A stretch of DNA of 64,000 nucleotides from Erodium maritimum (taxonomy: Eukaryota > Streptophyta > Magnoliopsida > Geraniales > Geraniaceae), in NCBI GenBank assembly GCA_963921825.1, contig OY997588.1:72681020-72745019 (forward strand), given 5' to 3'. This document shows, piece by piece, positions 33,613 through 45,171 of the stretch. The position numbers and the translations under genes were made by a program. The first letter of the stretch is position 1; each line of letters begins with the position of its first letter. Under the pieces are notes generated by a model that was not told where the DNA came from, ran no database searches, and was given only the letters and a program-made list of their open reading frames with translations.

Positions 33613-34242
33613 TTGACCTGAAATGAGCAAACAAATATATTTTGTTCTATTACAATTACAGGGTGTTTTTCTTCTTCTATTTCTCATTGTATTTACATAT
33701 TCTCAGGAGGCCTTTCTGGCGTGTAAAATTAGTAGTTGTACATAGAACCTTAGAGGTGGTGTATGTAAATTGGATTATGTCATGTTATGTTAAATTTAAT
33801 CTGAACAATTTCTTTGGTTAAAGGTAGGTTTCAAAATGATCTCCTCTCTTCAGGGTTTCAAAAGGTTGAATTTCAGTGTTGATTCGTTAAATCCGAGTCC
33901 AATCCTATATTGAATCGGGGCAACAGGTTTAGATGGTCTATGATTCCACAAACCATCGACAAAGTCGTTTATGCAGAAACGACTTTGACTATGCGATTCA
34001 GCAAGCGTTATGTGGGCGGTTTCAGCGAGAAGATTCTCCCACGTGTATATGAGTTGAGTCGGCCGATTCGGGTTGACTAGAATTAAAAAAAAATCTGATA
34101 CAAATTTTCTTACAAATACTCTTCATTGTTGAAATGCATTCCCAATTGATCCAAGAATAAACCGAATCAGTCCTCAACATTCTGTCCTTTAGAGCTTTGG
34201 CAACATCAATTCATTTCATACTCATTTTTAGGTTAACTATAA
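33613..34242. other. 3' flank of the F-box gene
   Basis: It includes the likely 3' UTR. No gene or repeat is recognised beyond it. Confidence 0.45.
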
Positions 34243-34251
34243 TAAAAAATT

Positions 34252-35439
34252 GGGAAAATTTCATTTTACCACCCTGTCAAACATTTAACTTCAGTTTAAT
34301 ACCCTGGCATAAATTTTTATCAGTTTCATACCCTAACCAAACTTTTAATTTCACTTTCATACCCAACCGGGTAAAATGTCTAAAATACCCCTAACTATTA
34401 CTCAAATTTTCATCTCATGCCATTGCCTCAGAATTTGAAAAGAAGTGAAATGACAATAATACCCTTCATTGTTTAGGGTGTTAAACTGAAAATTTCAATA
34501 ATTTTAAAACAAAATCAGTTTTTTTTACAAATTCATTTTTTATTTTCAAAAAATCAGATTTTAATTTTAAAAATAAATAAAATCATTTTTTTTGTATAAA
34601 AATCATTTTTTAATATAAATAAAATTATTTTTTAAAAAAATTAATTTTATTTATATTATAATAAATAAAAAAACTGGACAGCGTGAACTCGTCTTCTCCG
34701 GCGTGGTCTCCGGCCACCCATCTTCCGCCGGCGTCGTCCCCGGCCACCCCCACTTCGCCGGCGTCGTCCCTCCTCCCTCAAGCTTCTCCGGCGTCCTTAA
34801 ACGTGGTTCAGATCTGATTTGGTTAAGATCTGAACCAAATCGATATGGTTCAGATCTGAACCAAATCATATCTGAACCACGTTTAAGGACGCCGGAGAAG
34901 CTTGAGGGAGGAGGGACGACGCTGGGGACGACGCCGGCGAAGTGGGGGTGGTCGGGGACGACGCCGGCGGAGGATGGGTGGCCGGAGACCACGCCGTAGA
35001 AGACGAGTTCGCGTTGTCCAGTTTTTTTTTTTTAAATATAAATAAAATTAATTTTTTTTAAAAAAAAATTGTTTTTAATAAAAAAATATTTTTATATAAA
35101 AAAATTGATTTTATGTATTTTTAAAATTAAAATCTGATTTTTTGAATCTAAAAAATGAATTTGTAAAAAAAACTGATTTTGTTTTAAAATTATTGAAATT
35201 TTCAGTTTAACACCCTAAACAATGAAGGGTATTATTATCATTTCACTTCTTTTCAAATTATGAGGCAATGACATGAGATGAAAATTTGAGTAATAGTTAA
35301 GGGTGTTTTGGACATTTTATCTGGTTTGGTATGAAAGTGAAATTAAAAGTTTGGTTAGGGTATGAAACTGATAAAAATTTATGTTATGGTATTAAACTGA
35401 AGTTAAATGTTTGACAGGATGGTAAAATGAAATTTTCCC
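34252..35439. mobile_element. Palindromic MULE-like element with GC-rich gene-like arms (1188 bp)
   Basis: The two halves are a near-perfect inverted repeat centred near 34840. The termini are gggaaaatttcattttacca and its complement, flanked by taaaaaatt (34243-34251) and taaaaaata (35440-35448). The outer arms are AT-rich. The inner arms (about 34690-34805 and 34870-35015) are GC-rich and repeat ccggcgtcgtcc with a loop of agatctgaaccaaat. Frames on both strands of the inner arms are mirror images and carry no known domain. A transcript through it would form a long hairpin. Confidence 0.9.
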
Positions 35440-35513
35440 TAAAAAATATTCACAAGAAATTAATAGGAAAATAAAAAAGGAGGGGATTTCTTTTCTCTCT
35501 TTCTGGGTGAAAA

Positions 35514-36356
35514 TTACAATGGTTTTTTACGGTCCAGAACCTTTCTGAGAAAAGCATCGCGTCCAGGGAATGGGCTGCGAGTCCTCTCCACCGTCCGATC
35601 ATGAGGATATCGATGATCATCTTCCCCATCCGTACGGTCGAGCCTCGTTCTCGGCGGCTGAGCAGCATCGGCGCCTGATCTGGGCCTGATCGAAGTAACA
35701 CTAATCCTCGGTTCGATCCCAAGCTCCATCTTCTTCTCCTGCAATTTCCCAATCTCTCGCTTCGTTCTCTGTCGCTCAATCCTATCTCTCCTCCTCTCTC
35801 CTCCCGCCAGATCCGCCGCCGCTTTCTTCTTCGCCTTCGCGCCGGTTCTGCTCCGCCCGTCTGAAATTCTCGGGATCCTCCCACCCTGTGAGGTCCCAAG
35901 CAATGGAAACTTAACCTTACCCCACCCATCCTTGTCATCGAAATCCCAACCAAACCTCACGGCTATAGCATGCAACTCCTCGGCCGCGTTCAGATTCCCG
36001 GTCATCTTTTCGCCGGAGAGTATGCCGTCGGCGAACTCCCACTCCACGCGGTCCTGGTAAATCGGGTCCTCGAGGACCTGCTCTGCGAGCTTGGACCACT
36101 CCGAGGTCAGGTTTTTGGAGACCCATCTCAGGTAGCCTGAAGGGATTGCGCCCAGCATCTTCCCCTTGTGTTTACCGAACTCGATGATCCGATCTCGCGC
36201 CGGGATCGTTGATGGCGGGGCTCTGCTTCGGGCTGAGAATGAGATTCTGGTTTTGGACTGTTTGAGGTGGAGAAGACATGGCAGAGGCTGAGATGGGAGG
36301 CTCCGGGAAGCGCAGGGAAGCCGGGAAGTCATGGATAGGGTCTCAACACTGTTCAT
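35514..36356 (-). CDS. DUF3820-containing plant protein, probably organelle-targeted (280 aa)
   Basis: This is a single uninterrupted exon. Residues 1-50 are rich in Ser, Arg, Leu and Pro with few acidic residues, like a chloroplast or mitochondrial transit peptide. Residues 57-83 (RIIEFGKHKGKMLGAIPSGY then LRWVSKN) match the short DUF3820 motif (FGKYKG...P..YL.W). They are followed by LEDPIYQDRVEWEFADG. The C-terminal half is basic and probably disordered, with a Lys/Arg-rich coiled segment (KAKKKAAADLAGGERRRDR). The function is not known. The Met at residue 9 is an alternative start. The stop lies about 75 bp from a palindromic transposon. Confidence 0.8.
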   Translation of the reverse strand: MNSVETLSMTSRLPCASRSLPSQPLPCLLHLKQSKTRISFSARSRAPPSTIPARDRIIEFGKHKGKMLGAIPSGYLRWVSKNLTSEWSKLAEQVLEDPIYQDRVEWEFADGILSGEKMTGNLNAAEELHAIAVRFGWDFDDKDGWGKVKFPLLGTSQGGRIPRISDGRSRTGAKAKKKAAADLAGGERRRDRIERQRTKREIGKLQEKKMELGIEPRISVTSIRPRSGADAAQPPRTRLDRTDGEDDHRYPHDRTVERTRSPFPGRDAFLRKVLDRKKPL

Positions 36357-36533
36357 TTTGTGTCTCCAAGCTAAAGCAAGGCGAGACTAACTGACGGCTA
36401 AGGAATAGATGTTTCAGATAAGGGTAAGACGGTAAAGTAAGGCCGCTTTATATGATTGGAAATTTGATGTATATGTTTTTTTTTACTTCAAAAAAGGGAT
36501 AATTACACTTTGTGGTATGAGATCATGTTCTAA
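36357..36533. other. Upstream flank of the DUF3820 gene
   Basis: Its promoter should lie here (transcription is to the left). No clear TATA box could be assigned. Confidence 0.4.
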
Positions 36534-36815
36534 GGGCATCCACAGTCGTGGGCGGGGAGCTGACGGAGAGGCGCTGTCAGGGAGCAATCGCGGCGAGGAG
36601 CTGGTGGGGAGGTTGTTGGTGAGGAGGGCTGACTGGGAGCTACACGCCTCGTCTCACCGTCGGCTGGGAACAAAAATGTGAACAAAAAGTGGTATATAGT
36701 TGACTATAAGCCACCTAGCATTGTAGGGTACTGACTGGGAGAGCTGACTATAAGCCAACAAAATATAATGTTCTATTCTCCCCGCCAGCAACCGACTATT
36801 AGACTGTGAATACCC
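36534..36815. mobile_element. Tourist-like (PIF/Harbinger) MITE (282 bp)
   Basis: The ends gggcatccacagtc and gactgtgaataccc are inverted and flanked by taa on both sides (36531-36533 and 36816-36818). The 3-bp TAA duplication and GGGCATC-type ends fit this group. It is inserted in the 5' flank of the DUF3820 gene. Confidence 0.8.
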
Positions 36816-36818
36816 TAA

Positions 36819-37232
36819 GAGCATCTATAGTCGAGGGCGATTTACCAAACTTTTTCCTTCGACATTTTGAAAACACTAAGCATCGGACCAATGATTTGTT
36901 TTTTTTTTGGCATATATAGGCCTATTTCAGCGTATGTTTTGGCCTCTAAATCTCTAATAGGCTAATAGACTATGAATCAATTTGTTTTAGTCCGATTAAA
37001 AATGAAGAACAACTATTTTTTTTTTTCTTTAATTTTTATTCGGCTAAAGAACTGCGTCAGTACTCTATATGAGATGAAGAGGAGGTGTTTTAAATTTTAT
37101 TTTCATATTCAGATTCGGCAAGTGAGAGTATATATAATTAAACACTCTAAGAAGCCACGAAATCCATATTGATATGTTAACGACATTATTCTCTCACTCT
37201 CTTTTTTATCTCGAGACAATGATACAATATAA
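36819..37232. other. Intergenic sequence with a possible decayed MITE
   Basis: The words gagcatctatagtcgaggg (36819) and aatagactatgaatc (36966) are weakly inverted, suggesting a second degraded Tourist-like element. Nothing else is seen up to the LINE target site. Confidence 0.35.
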
Positions 37233-37390
37233 TAAACTATTACAATTCTAAGATAGGACTCTCGTGCGAAATTATCGGACGTAGAGATTAGGGTTCCGCC
37301 GCCTTCTAGCGTGCGGATTTGTGCCGGCGATTGTCCGGCTTGGGTGTGTTTTTTGTGCCGGCGCCTGTCCGGAGGTGAGGGTGTAGTGCG

Positions 37391-38005
37391 ATGGGTACTG
37401 TTCTGGATGACCTGCAACTGCAGATGCAGGGAATTGTGATAGACAGTGATGACGAAGGGGTTGACATGCCGGAAGAAGTACTGAGTATCAGTGGGGAGAG
37501 ATTCAAATATGGTTTGGCGGCTAGGGTTTTATCGGACAAGCCGCTCAAGGTGGTTGTGTTTAAGGATGTGATGAGAAATATATGGAATGCAAAAGGAATC
37601 TCTACGCAGCAACTAGCACCGGGAGTTACAGGTTTTTTCTTTCCATGCGACAAAGATCGGAAAAGGGTGCTAGAAAGGGAACCTTGGACCTTTAATAAGG
37701 CACTGGTGGCGCTGACAGAATATTCAGGTGAGGAAAATCCCAAAGACCTAGCCTTCGATCACACATCACTATGGGTGCAGGCTTCAAATCTCCCTTTCAA
37801 TGCTCTCACGAAACAAGTTGGGGAGATAATTGGTGATAAGCTGGGGAGATTGGTGGAGGTGGACTGTAATGAAGAACAGAGGGCGTGGGAGGACTATCTG
37901 CACATCCGAGTGAGGTGGAATATAAACGAACCGTTACGGAACACTGCCAAGCTATGGTTGGGGGAGAAAGAAACACCACACTATGCCCGATTGAGGTACG
38001 AGAGG
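37391..38005 (+). pseudogene. LINE ORF1 (DUF4283-type RNA-binding protein), truncated
   Basis: The reading frame from the ATG at 37391 contains VLSDKPLKVVVFKDVMRNIW, PCDKDRKRVLEREPWTF and LWVQASNLPFNALT. It continues to NEPLRNTAKLWLGEK and LRYER, as in plant LINE ORF1 proteins that package element RNA. The solo LTR interrupts it after YER. Rejoining across the 5-bp duplication gives only LPRQAQ and a stop, so the usual C-terminal CCHC knuckle is missing even without the insertion. Confidence 0.85.
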
Positions 38006-39684
38006 TGTAATAACCACTCCCGGTCAACGCCAGTCAAATCTGCGAAAAACAGGAAAATTTAAAAAATTTAAGCAAACACTTAATTAAACCTAAAATTGAC
38101 CCCGAGGGTCATACCGGAATAAAGTTGACCCCGATGTCGACCAAAGTGAGTTCCGGGGGACTCAGGGCAACTTTCTGACCAATTTGGGAAATGTTGACTT
38201 TTCGCCGAAAAAGTCAACCGAGCGACGTTTTGGTCCATTCGAGGACCGTTTTGGATCCAAAAAGCTTAGCCGTCGTCGTAGCGGTCTTAGTTGAGCCGTT
38301 TCCTTGTAACCCGTGAATTTTCGTAATTTCTTGGAAAAAGTGCCTATTCGGGGCCCGAAACGTCCGAATTTCGCGAATCTGATTGATAAATATCTAGGAG
38401 ATATTTTCCAAAAAGGTATGGGACCCACTTGCCACATGTCATCAATGTGGTGGTGTTAGGTTTGTTGGACAAGACAAGAGGAGACTACTTGATGGTTAGT
38501 TTACTTTTTAAAGTGTTAGTTGTTTTTTTTTAAATAAAACAAAAGGGAAAGAAGATGACTTACACGTTCATTTAAAAAAAAGGAGTTAGTTTTAGAAAAG
38601 AAGAGAGAAGGAGAAGAGAGAAAAAGAGAGGTGTTCTTGAGGATTTATGACGTTTCCCTTCCATCCAACCCTTGGATCGTCTCAAAGTTAGGAGAATCAA
38701 ACTCACATCGTCTTCCTCTACGGTAAGCACCAAACCGATTTTCGTTTTGTCAAGTTCTAAAATTTGGTTTTGGTTTAAAACTATTAGTTTAGGGTTGTAT
38801 TGAGGTTTGGGGTTTGTTAGGAACGTTTTGGGGCGAAAATGAAATTTTCCTATTGTGGCTGTGTGGGGCCCACATGCTCGGGTTTTCGTGTTCGGGTGGT
38901 TTAGAACGTTCCCCGAATCATTTATCTACAACCGGATCGAATTTTGGAATTAAAATGCGAAAGTTGTAATTGACGGGTTTAGAAACTTTAAACGTTAATT
39001 AAATGACTCGGAAGTCGGAATTCGATTCCGTCGAGTGCCTAGGAACCCTTGAATTATTCTAAGACCGTAGAAACGAAAACGGGAATTTTCGGAGCCCCGG
39101 AAGGGCGTTTCCAAAACCCGGGCAGATTCGCCATGTCGGGCGAATCGGGCCTTTCCGGGTCCAATATCGACAATGTCGAGTAATTGGGGAGTTTGGGAGT
39201 GATCGACATTGTCGGGGTTACTTTTGGGCGTCAGGTTTATTAAAATTCAGCATTACGCCTGCAAGCTTAAAAGCGTTTAAAATTGTGTTCTTTTAGATCG
39301 TGCTGCGGACCGAGGCAAAGGAAAGCTAGGCGAGTGACTGAGATCACGCAGGGGCTTATTTGGGAACTTTTGGAGAACATATACGAAGTAGGGAAAAGTA
39401 GCCGGATCTCGACCCTGACTAAGGAAAGTTAACAGTAGAATTGCATGTGACACCGGGGTGTCATGGGCTAAGTAGGTCTATCGAATATTAGAAAGGCATG
39501 ATACGGGAACGTAGCGAATATTAGAAAAGCATGTGACACTTAGTAGTGTCGTAGGAGCAGTGAACTTATCGACATTAGGAATACTGGAGGCATATGACCA
39601 TGCCCGGAGGTTGATTGTGAAACTGTTGATATTAGAACTACTGGAGGCATTATTATGCCCGGAGGTTGATTGTACTTTATAGTT

Positions 39685-40432
39685 GTGTCTTGGGTGGCCA
39701 TGAGTGCCTGTTGGGTTGTTGAACCCGTGTTACATTTTTGTTTGTGTCTTGGGTGGCCATGAGTGCCCGTTAGGTTGTTGAACTCGTGTTACTTTAGTGT
39801 TGGTGTCTTGGGAGGCCATGAGTGCCCGTTGGGTTGTTGAAACCGTGTTACTTTATTGTTTGTGTCTTGGGTGGCCATGAGTGCCCGTTGGGTTGTTGAA
39901 CCCGTGTTACTTTAGTGTTGGTGTCTTGGGAGGCCATGAGTGCTCGTTGGGTTGTTGAACCCGTGTTACTTTATTGTTGGTGTCTTGGGTGGCCGTGAGT
40001 GTCGTTGGGTTGTTGAGCCCGTGTTCTATTGTTGGTGTCTTGTGAGGCCGTGAGTGTCGTGGGGTTGTTGAGTCCGTGTTTTACTGTTGGTGTCTTGGGT
40101 GGCCATGAGTGCCCGTGGGGTTGTTGAGCCCGTGAGTTACTGTTTGGTGTATCTTGGGAGGTCGTGAGTGCCCGTGGGGTTGTTGAGCCCGTGAGTTATT
40201 GTTGGTGTGTCTTGGGAGGCCGTGAGTGCCCGTGGGGTTGTTGAGCCCGTGAGTTACTGTTGGTGTGTCTTGGGAGGCCGTGAGTGCCCGTGGGGTTGTT
40301 GAGCCCGTGAGTTACCGTTGGTGTGTCTTGGGAGGCTGTGAGTGCCCGTGGGGTTGTTGAGTCCGCGTTTTACTGTTGGTGTCTTGTGTGGCCATGAGTG
40401 CCTGTGGAGTGTTGAACCTGTGTTGTTGCTGT
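39685..40432 (+). repeat. 59-bp tandem repeat inside the solo LTR
   Basis: The word gtgtcttggg recurs at 39685, 39744, 39803 and onward at about 59 bp. Each unit reads ggccatgagtgcccgt then gggttgttgaacccgtg. About 12-13 copies are present, with drift from ccatgag to ccgtgag along the array. Confidence 0.88.
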
Positions 40433-40459
40433 TTGTTGAACTTTCTTGTGATTGTGGTT

Positions 40460-40735
40460 ACCTGAGTGAGAGAGGTTATTAAGACACGTCGACCGCCTGG
40501 CCCGACTTTGTGTCGGGGAAGCGCGTGAGTGAGAGAGGTTACTGAGACAGGTCGACCGTCTGGCCTGAGAGGTTCGACAAAGCACGTGAGTGAGAGAGGT
40601 TACTGAGACAGGTCGACCGTCTGGCCTGAGTGGTTCGACAAAGCGCTTGAGTGAGAGAGGTTACTGAGACAGGTCGACCGCCTGGCCTGAGTGGTTCGGC
40701 AAAGCGCGTGAGTGAGGGAGGTTACTGAGCAGCTG
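40460..40735 (+). repeat. 61-bp tandem repeat inside the solo LTR
   Basis: The unit gtgagtgagagaggttac, then gagacaggtcgaccg and ctggcctgag occurs about four to five times, for example at 40525 and 40586. It is distinct from the neighbouring 59-bp array. Confidence 0.85.
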
Positions 40736-41334
40736 GCGTGCGATCCTTTGTGATCTTGTTTGGTGTGCGATCCTTCGTGATCTTGGGTGTTGCGTGGTTG
40801 CCTGTGGTGTCTTTGGAGGAGGTCGTCAATCGTTGTGTCAGGTCTACTTTACGTGTCAGAGTGTTGAGTCGGTCGAGGAAGGTAACAGTGGGTGTGTGCC
40901 AGTCGGAGTACTTGGGTTGGGGATAGTGTTCCCCGGTGTTGAGTTTGTTGTGGGTGTTATCGGAATTGTCTACTAATTATGCCGTAGTCAGTCTGTTTTC
41001 TGTGGTGGTGAGTGAACGCTCACCCCTAGCTGCTTTTCCTACAGTTACCGATCACGGGACGGACTAGGTGAGCTCTCGAGGCTTGAGGAGCTAGGATCGG
41101 AGTCCGGGTTTTATCTTTTGAGTCTAGTGACGGATACCTTGTACTTGTCCAATTGTTGAGACATTTTTGAGTTGTAAATATTATTTTTTAGGAGCTAGGA
41201 TCGGAGTCCGGGTTTTATCTTTTAAAGTGTTTATTCAAACAGGTTTCAATTGTTTTATTATTTTTAAACGTTCGCATCCCGAGTTCGGTTTTACTGAAAT
41301 TGGGGCGTGACAAGAGGTTACCCCGCCAGGCCCA

Positions 41335-42400
41335 ATGATTATACTATCTTGGAATTGCTGAGGGCTTGGGAACCCTGGGGCAAGACAGTTCATAACCGAG
41401 TATATTACTCAAAAGAGACCCGATGTCGTTTTTCTAAGCGAGACTAAAGTGGAGAAAACGGTGGTGGAAAGTATCAGGGTGTGCACAGGCTTGGATGGAG
41501 CATTGATAGTTCCGAGCAATGGAGCGAGTGGGGGCGTAGCACTTTTTTGGAGAGATAAGGAGGTGGGGCAAGTCAGAAGGTACGATAAAAATTTCATTGA
41601 TTTTATGTATCAAACACGGACTGGTTGTGCAGTGAGAATTACTGGCATGTATGGTGAACCGCGGAGGGAACTGCGGGTGAATACATGGAACCGGATGAGG
41701 ATGTTGGCGGGGCAGTATGTGGGGCCGTGGGTGATGATAGGAGATTTTAATAACGTATTGGGAGTTGAAGATGTTCGGGGGGGGAGACGATCTTACCCTC
41801 AGGCTCTTATCACGGGATTCCAGGATGCGCTGGCCGAATGTGGTCTACGTGACGTACCTATTGAAGGCCACATGTTTACATGGGAGAAAGGGAGACACCG
41901 GAGAGATGGTATGGAGGCGCAACAGGATAGGGCGGTAGTTAATGGAGCTTGGATTGTGCAAATGTCGGACACGAGATTAGAGCATGATGGGCTATCTCCA
42001 TCAGACCATGCTCTGATCCTGTTATATGGTGATCATGAGTTGAGGAGCAGGAGCAGGAGACAGTTTAGATTTGAGCAGGGGTGGCTCAGGGATGGAGACT
42101 GTGATAGGGTGGTGTTGGATGCCTGGGAAAGAGGAGCATGTAAAGCCATAGGTGAAATAACGGGGATGGTTGCTCAGGAGACAAGAAAGTGGGCAAACCG
42201 GTCATACATGAGTTTGGACAATCAAATTAAGCAGTGTCAGGAGGAAATGAATAGGCTGGTCGGGCCGTGGGACCCAGGACGTGGGACCCGAATCCAGTAT
42301 TTGAGAGGGGAGATAAACAGGCATCGAACAATGAAAAATATAGCTTGGAAGCAACGTGCGAAACAATTTTGTTTGAAAGGGGGGGGACATGAACACACGT
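41335..42400 (+). pseudogene. LINE ORF2: apurinic-like endonuclease region
   Basis: The ATG at 41335 opens MIILSWNC*GLGNPG, a typical ORF2 start in which TGA replaces an Arg codon. The endonuclease core continues with PDVVFLSETKVE, GGVALFWRD, WVMIGDFNNVLG, FTWEKG and LSPSDHALIL, which include the catalytic Asp, Asn and His positions. This enzyme nicks target DNA to prime insertion. Near 42379-42386 a run of eight G shifts the frame; a run of seven would keep it. Confidence 0.88.
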
Positions 42401-43327
42401 TATTTCCATGCCAAGGCATCCTCACGCAGAAGAAGGAACAAGATTTGGAGACTCAGGAAGGAGAATGGGCACTGCGCCGAATGGGGAAAGGGACTTGAGG
42501 AAGTGGTGGTGGATCATTTTAATGCAATTTTTAAAGCGGGGGAGGCGGTTTCGGACCGGATTACCGAGTTGATCCCGACCACCATTACACAGGAGGACAA
42601 CGAAGGTTTGTTATACCCGGTAGGGGATGAAGAGATAAGGAAAGCATTATTTAGTATGGAGGCGTTAAAGGCGCCAGGACCGGACGGGTTTCATCCGGGT
42701 TTCTACCAACACTATTAGAGTAAGGTAGGACCAGACATAGGGGCAATGGTAAAGGGGGTGTTTGCGCAGGGGAGTCTACCGGTTGGTTTGAACGATACAA
42801 ATTTGGTTTTAATACCAAAGACTGCAAAGCCGGAGAGGGTAAGTGACTTCAGACCTATTGCATTATGTAATGTACTGTACAAGATTATCACAAAAGTAAT
42901 GGTGAATAGGATGAAGGGGTTGTTGGGGAGGGTTATTTCTGAATCCCAGAGTGCCTTTATGTCAAGAAGGCTAATCAAAGATAATATCATTTTATCTGGG
43001 GAACTATTGCATCATTTGAGGGGTAGGAAGCAGGGTAATCAGGGTGTCATGGCAATGAAAGTAGACATGAGTAAGGCATATGACAGGGTGGAATGGGCAT
43101 ACTTGGAGAGGGTCATGTTGCGAATGGGTTTTGCTGAAAAATGGGTGGCGTTAATTATGACATGTGTGCGAACCGCCCGCCTTTGGGTGGCAACTGAAAG
43201 GAGGAGATTGGGGCCGGTAAGATCAGAACGGGGAATCAGACAGGGGGGACCCGCTTTCGCCATACTTATTCATCATTTGTGCGGAGGGGCTATCGAGATT
43301 GATAGATCACAGAGAGAGGCAGGGACT
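42389..43327 (+). pseudogene. LINE ORF2: reverse transcriptase, 5' part
   Basis: The fingers motif is ALKAPGPDGFHPGFYQ, followed by SDFRPIALCNVLYKIITKV, SQSAFMSRRLIKDN, MKVDMSKAYDRVEW and [11 protein letters not shown] at 42716-42718 replaces a Trp after QHY. Near 43241-43247 an extra G in the run coding QGD shifts the frame; the +1 frame then reads [16 protein letters not shown] as expected. The copia element inserts at 43333, within the RT. Confidence 0.9.
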
Positions 43328-43332
43328 GTTAC

Positions 43333-45020
43333 TGTTGGGTCTCGAGGTATGGTTGGAGATGAACCAACTCGCAGCGGAAAATCAATAAAAACCAAGAGAC
43401 GATTAAAACCATGAAACAACTAACAAAGAATGGATTCACAAGAGAAAAATTCAGCACTATCTCTTACCAAAACAAGAACACCGGTTAACGAATGATTGAC
43501 TTGAGTCTCCAAGACGCCTACGTATCCACATGGGAATCAAAGCCACGTAGTTCTTCTCTTTGAGGACTCAAGAACACAAAAATGGAGGTGGAAACTAGCC
43601 AAACCCGAAATGGCCATGGAAAAGGGAGAGAAAATGTGTTTCCTATTCTTGTCTTGTGTTTTTTATGTTGAAAAAAGATGACTTCAACATAACAAAACCC
43701 ATACTTGTCCAACTAAAGGCATGGGACAAGTATGGTGTCAAGTAAGGTGTAAATAGGACAAAGTATGGCAAGACAAGATTGGGTTAGGTGGTGAATCACC
43801 AACACCTTTATCCTTGTCTTTCTTACTTAGTACTAATTAATCAAGACTTGATTAATTAGTTCCATGGGCCTTGGTTGCATGGGCCTTTCATGGGCCTCTT
43901 GGAACATGGCCCATGGCCATTTCCAACGAGGTCCCGTGCTTCGCTCATCGCCTCCAAGCCTTCCATACCGGAAATGTCCAACATTATCCGACGCGATCAA
44001 TCCCAAGACTGCAAGCCTTGTCTTGATCCGTAAAGTCCTATTCACTTACGGGCACATGACCCAAAACCCAGTTTTGGTCATGTCCCGAGACAACTCCCTT
44101 TTGTCCATTCTCCATAATTGTGTCAATGAGTTTCATCCTCCGGTGTGACCCTTAGGTTTATACATGTCAATAGATCAACGTAAAATCCCATTTTACTTGA
44201 TCGTATTTAAGTGGCAACTAACGAGACTTTAGTATTGCCTGGCACTGCATAGCGAATCGACCCTGTCGATTCTAACCTTTCCGTCATCCCTGTCATTATC
44301 CTTTTATCTCCGATATCCTGATTGAGATAAGGCATAGAGCCGCCATCCTTATTATTCTCAATCACCGTTCCTTGATATGTGAGATGACTGAAGATATGAT
44401 ACCCAGTATCATGTGCATGACCATGCTATTCTTTCAGTCACTCTCGATCAAGCGGCCGAGAACCGGTATCTTTCCCATACCTCAGTATGAGGGATAAATC
44501 CCTTAGCCGCCTTTCGTGTCACTCATGTAGCCCGTCCCCAAGCCAATCCTGGCCGTTATGGAAGCCCTGTTACGGACAACGTTAGGCTCAGGTCAAACTC
44601 AGTTGCTGACTACATGGCGATCACAAAGACTCCTTGGTCAAAGGATACATGACAAGCTACGACACTGAATATGTTCATGACTTAATCTATGGCACATATT
44701 CAGGGCGGGTCGTCCAATATCATGTCCCACATGATATCTATGATCAGACTCCGGAATCCCATTCCAATGACTAACAGAACGTAAGCCATAAAGAGCCATC
44801 TTTCATACTAGTCGCTTCTAGTGAAGCTTTGTTGACTAGGGACCCATCGAGTGTGATCTATCTCGATCTATTGTTCTATTCGCATGGTGGGCATAGATCA
44901 GAGCACACATCGATATATTACTCCAACACATAAGTAATATAAAGCCGCTTTAATTTTATTGCTAACGATGATATATACATTTGGACATTTAGGATTGAAC
45001 TATGGGCACTAAGACTAACA
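43333..45020 (-). repeat. Copia 3' LTR (1688 bp)
   Basis: It runs TGTTGGGTCTCGAGG to CTAAGACTAACA. It differs from the partner LTR by only scattered substitutions by eye and has the same length. It is homologous to 17717-19419 and, inverted, to 14066-14949. Confidence 0.94.
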
Positions 45021-45031
45021 ATCTCCCACTT
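45021..45031 (-). other. Copia polypurine tract
   Basis: The minus strand reads AAGTGGGAGAT directly before the LTR. The identical tract precedes the LTR at 14066. Confidence 0.85.
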
Positions 45032-45171
45032 GCCTTAGTTCCAATCTAAACTCCAATATGTCCCCATCGACTTTACATGTCTAACATGTTCAGGCAGTGA
45101 CACTGCCTTAGTCAAAGGGTTGGCTATGTTATCATCTGTTGCAATATATGTTATCTTCACTTCACCTCAGT

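Larger units (their letters stand above)
38006..41312 (+). mobile_element. Solo LTR of a large Ty3/gypsy element (3307 bp)
   Basis: It begins TGTAATAACC and ends GGGGCGTGACA. The target duplication agagg is perfect (38001-38005 and 41313-41317). There is no PBS, PPT or coding region, and both flanks are LINE sequence. Length and end sequences fit the long LTRs of the Del/Tekay group, a tentative family call. Orientation is inferred from the ends. It contains two tandem arrays, listed separately. Confidence 0.85.

Noticed and set aside
34651..34999. Overlapping ORFs on both strands in the palindrome
   Set aside because: They are mirror images produced by the inverted arms, without domain or conserved start.
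38006..41312. A host gene inside the LINE interruption
   Set aside because: TG...CA ends, a perfect 5-bp duplication and internal tandem arrays show it to be a solo LTR; no long frame is present.
43864..44148. 94-codon ORF repeated at 18263 and 50607
   Set aside because: The same ORF appears in every copia LTR copy. It is LTR sequence, without known domain, and most of it is deleted at 14066-14949.
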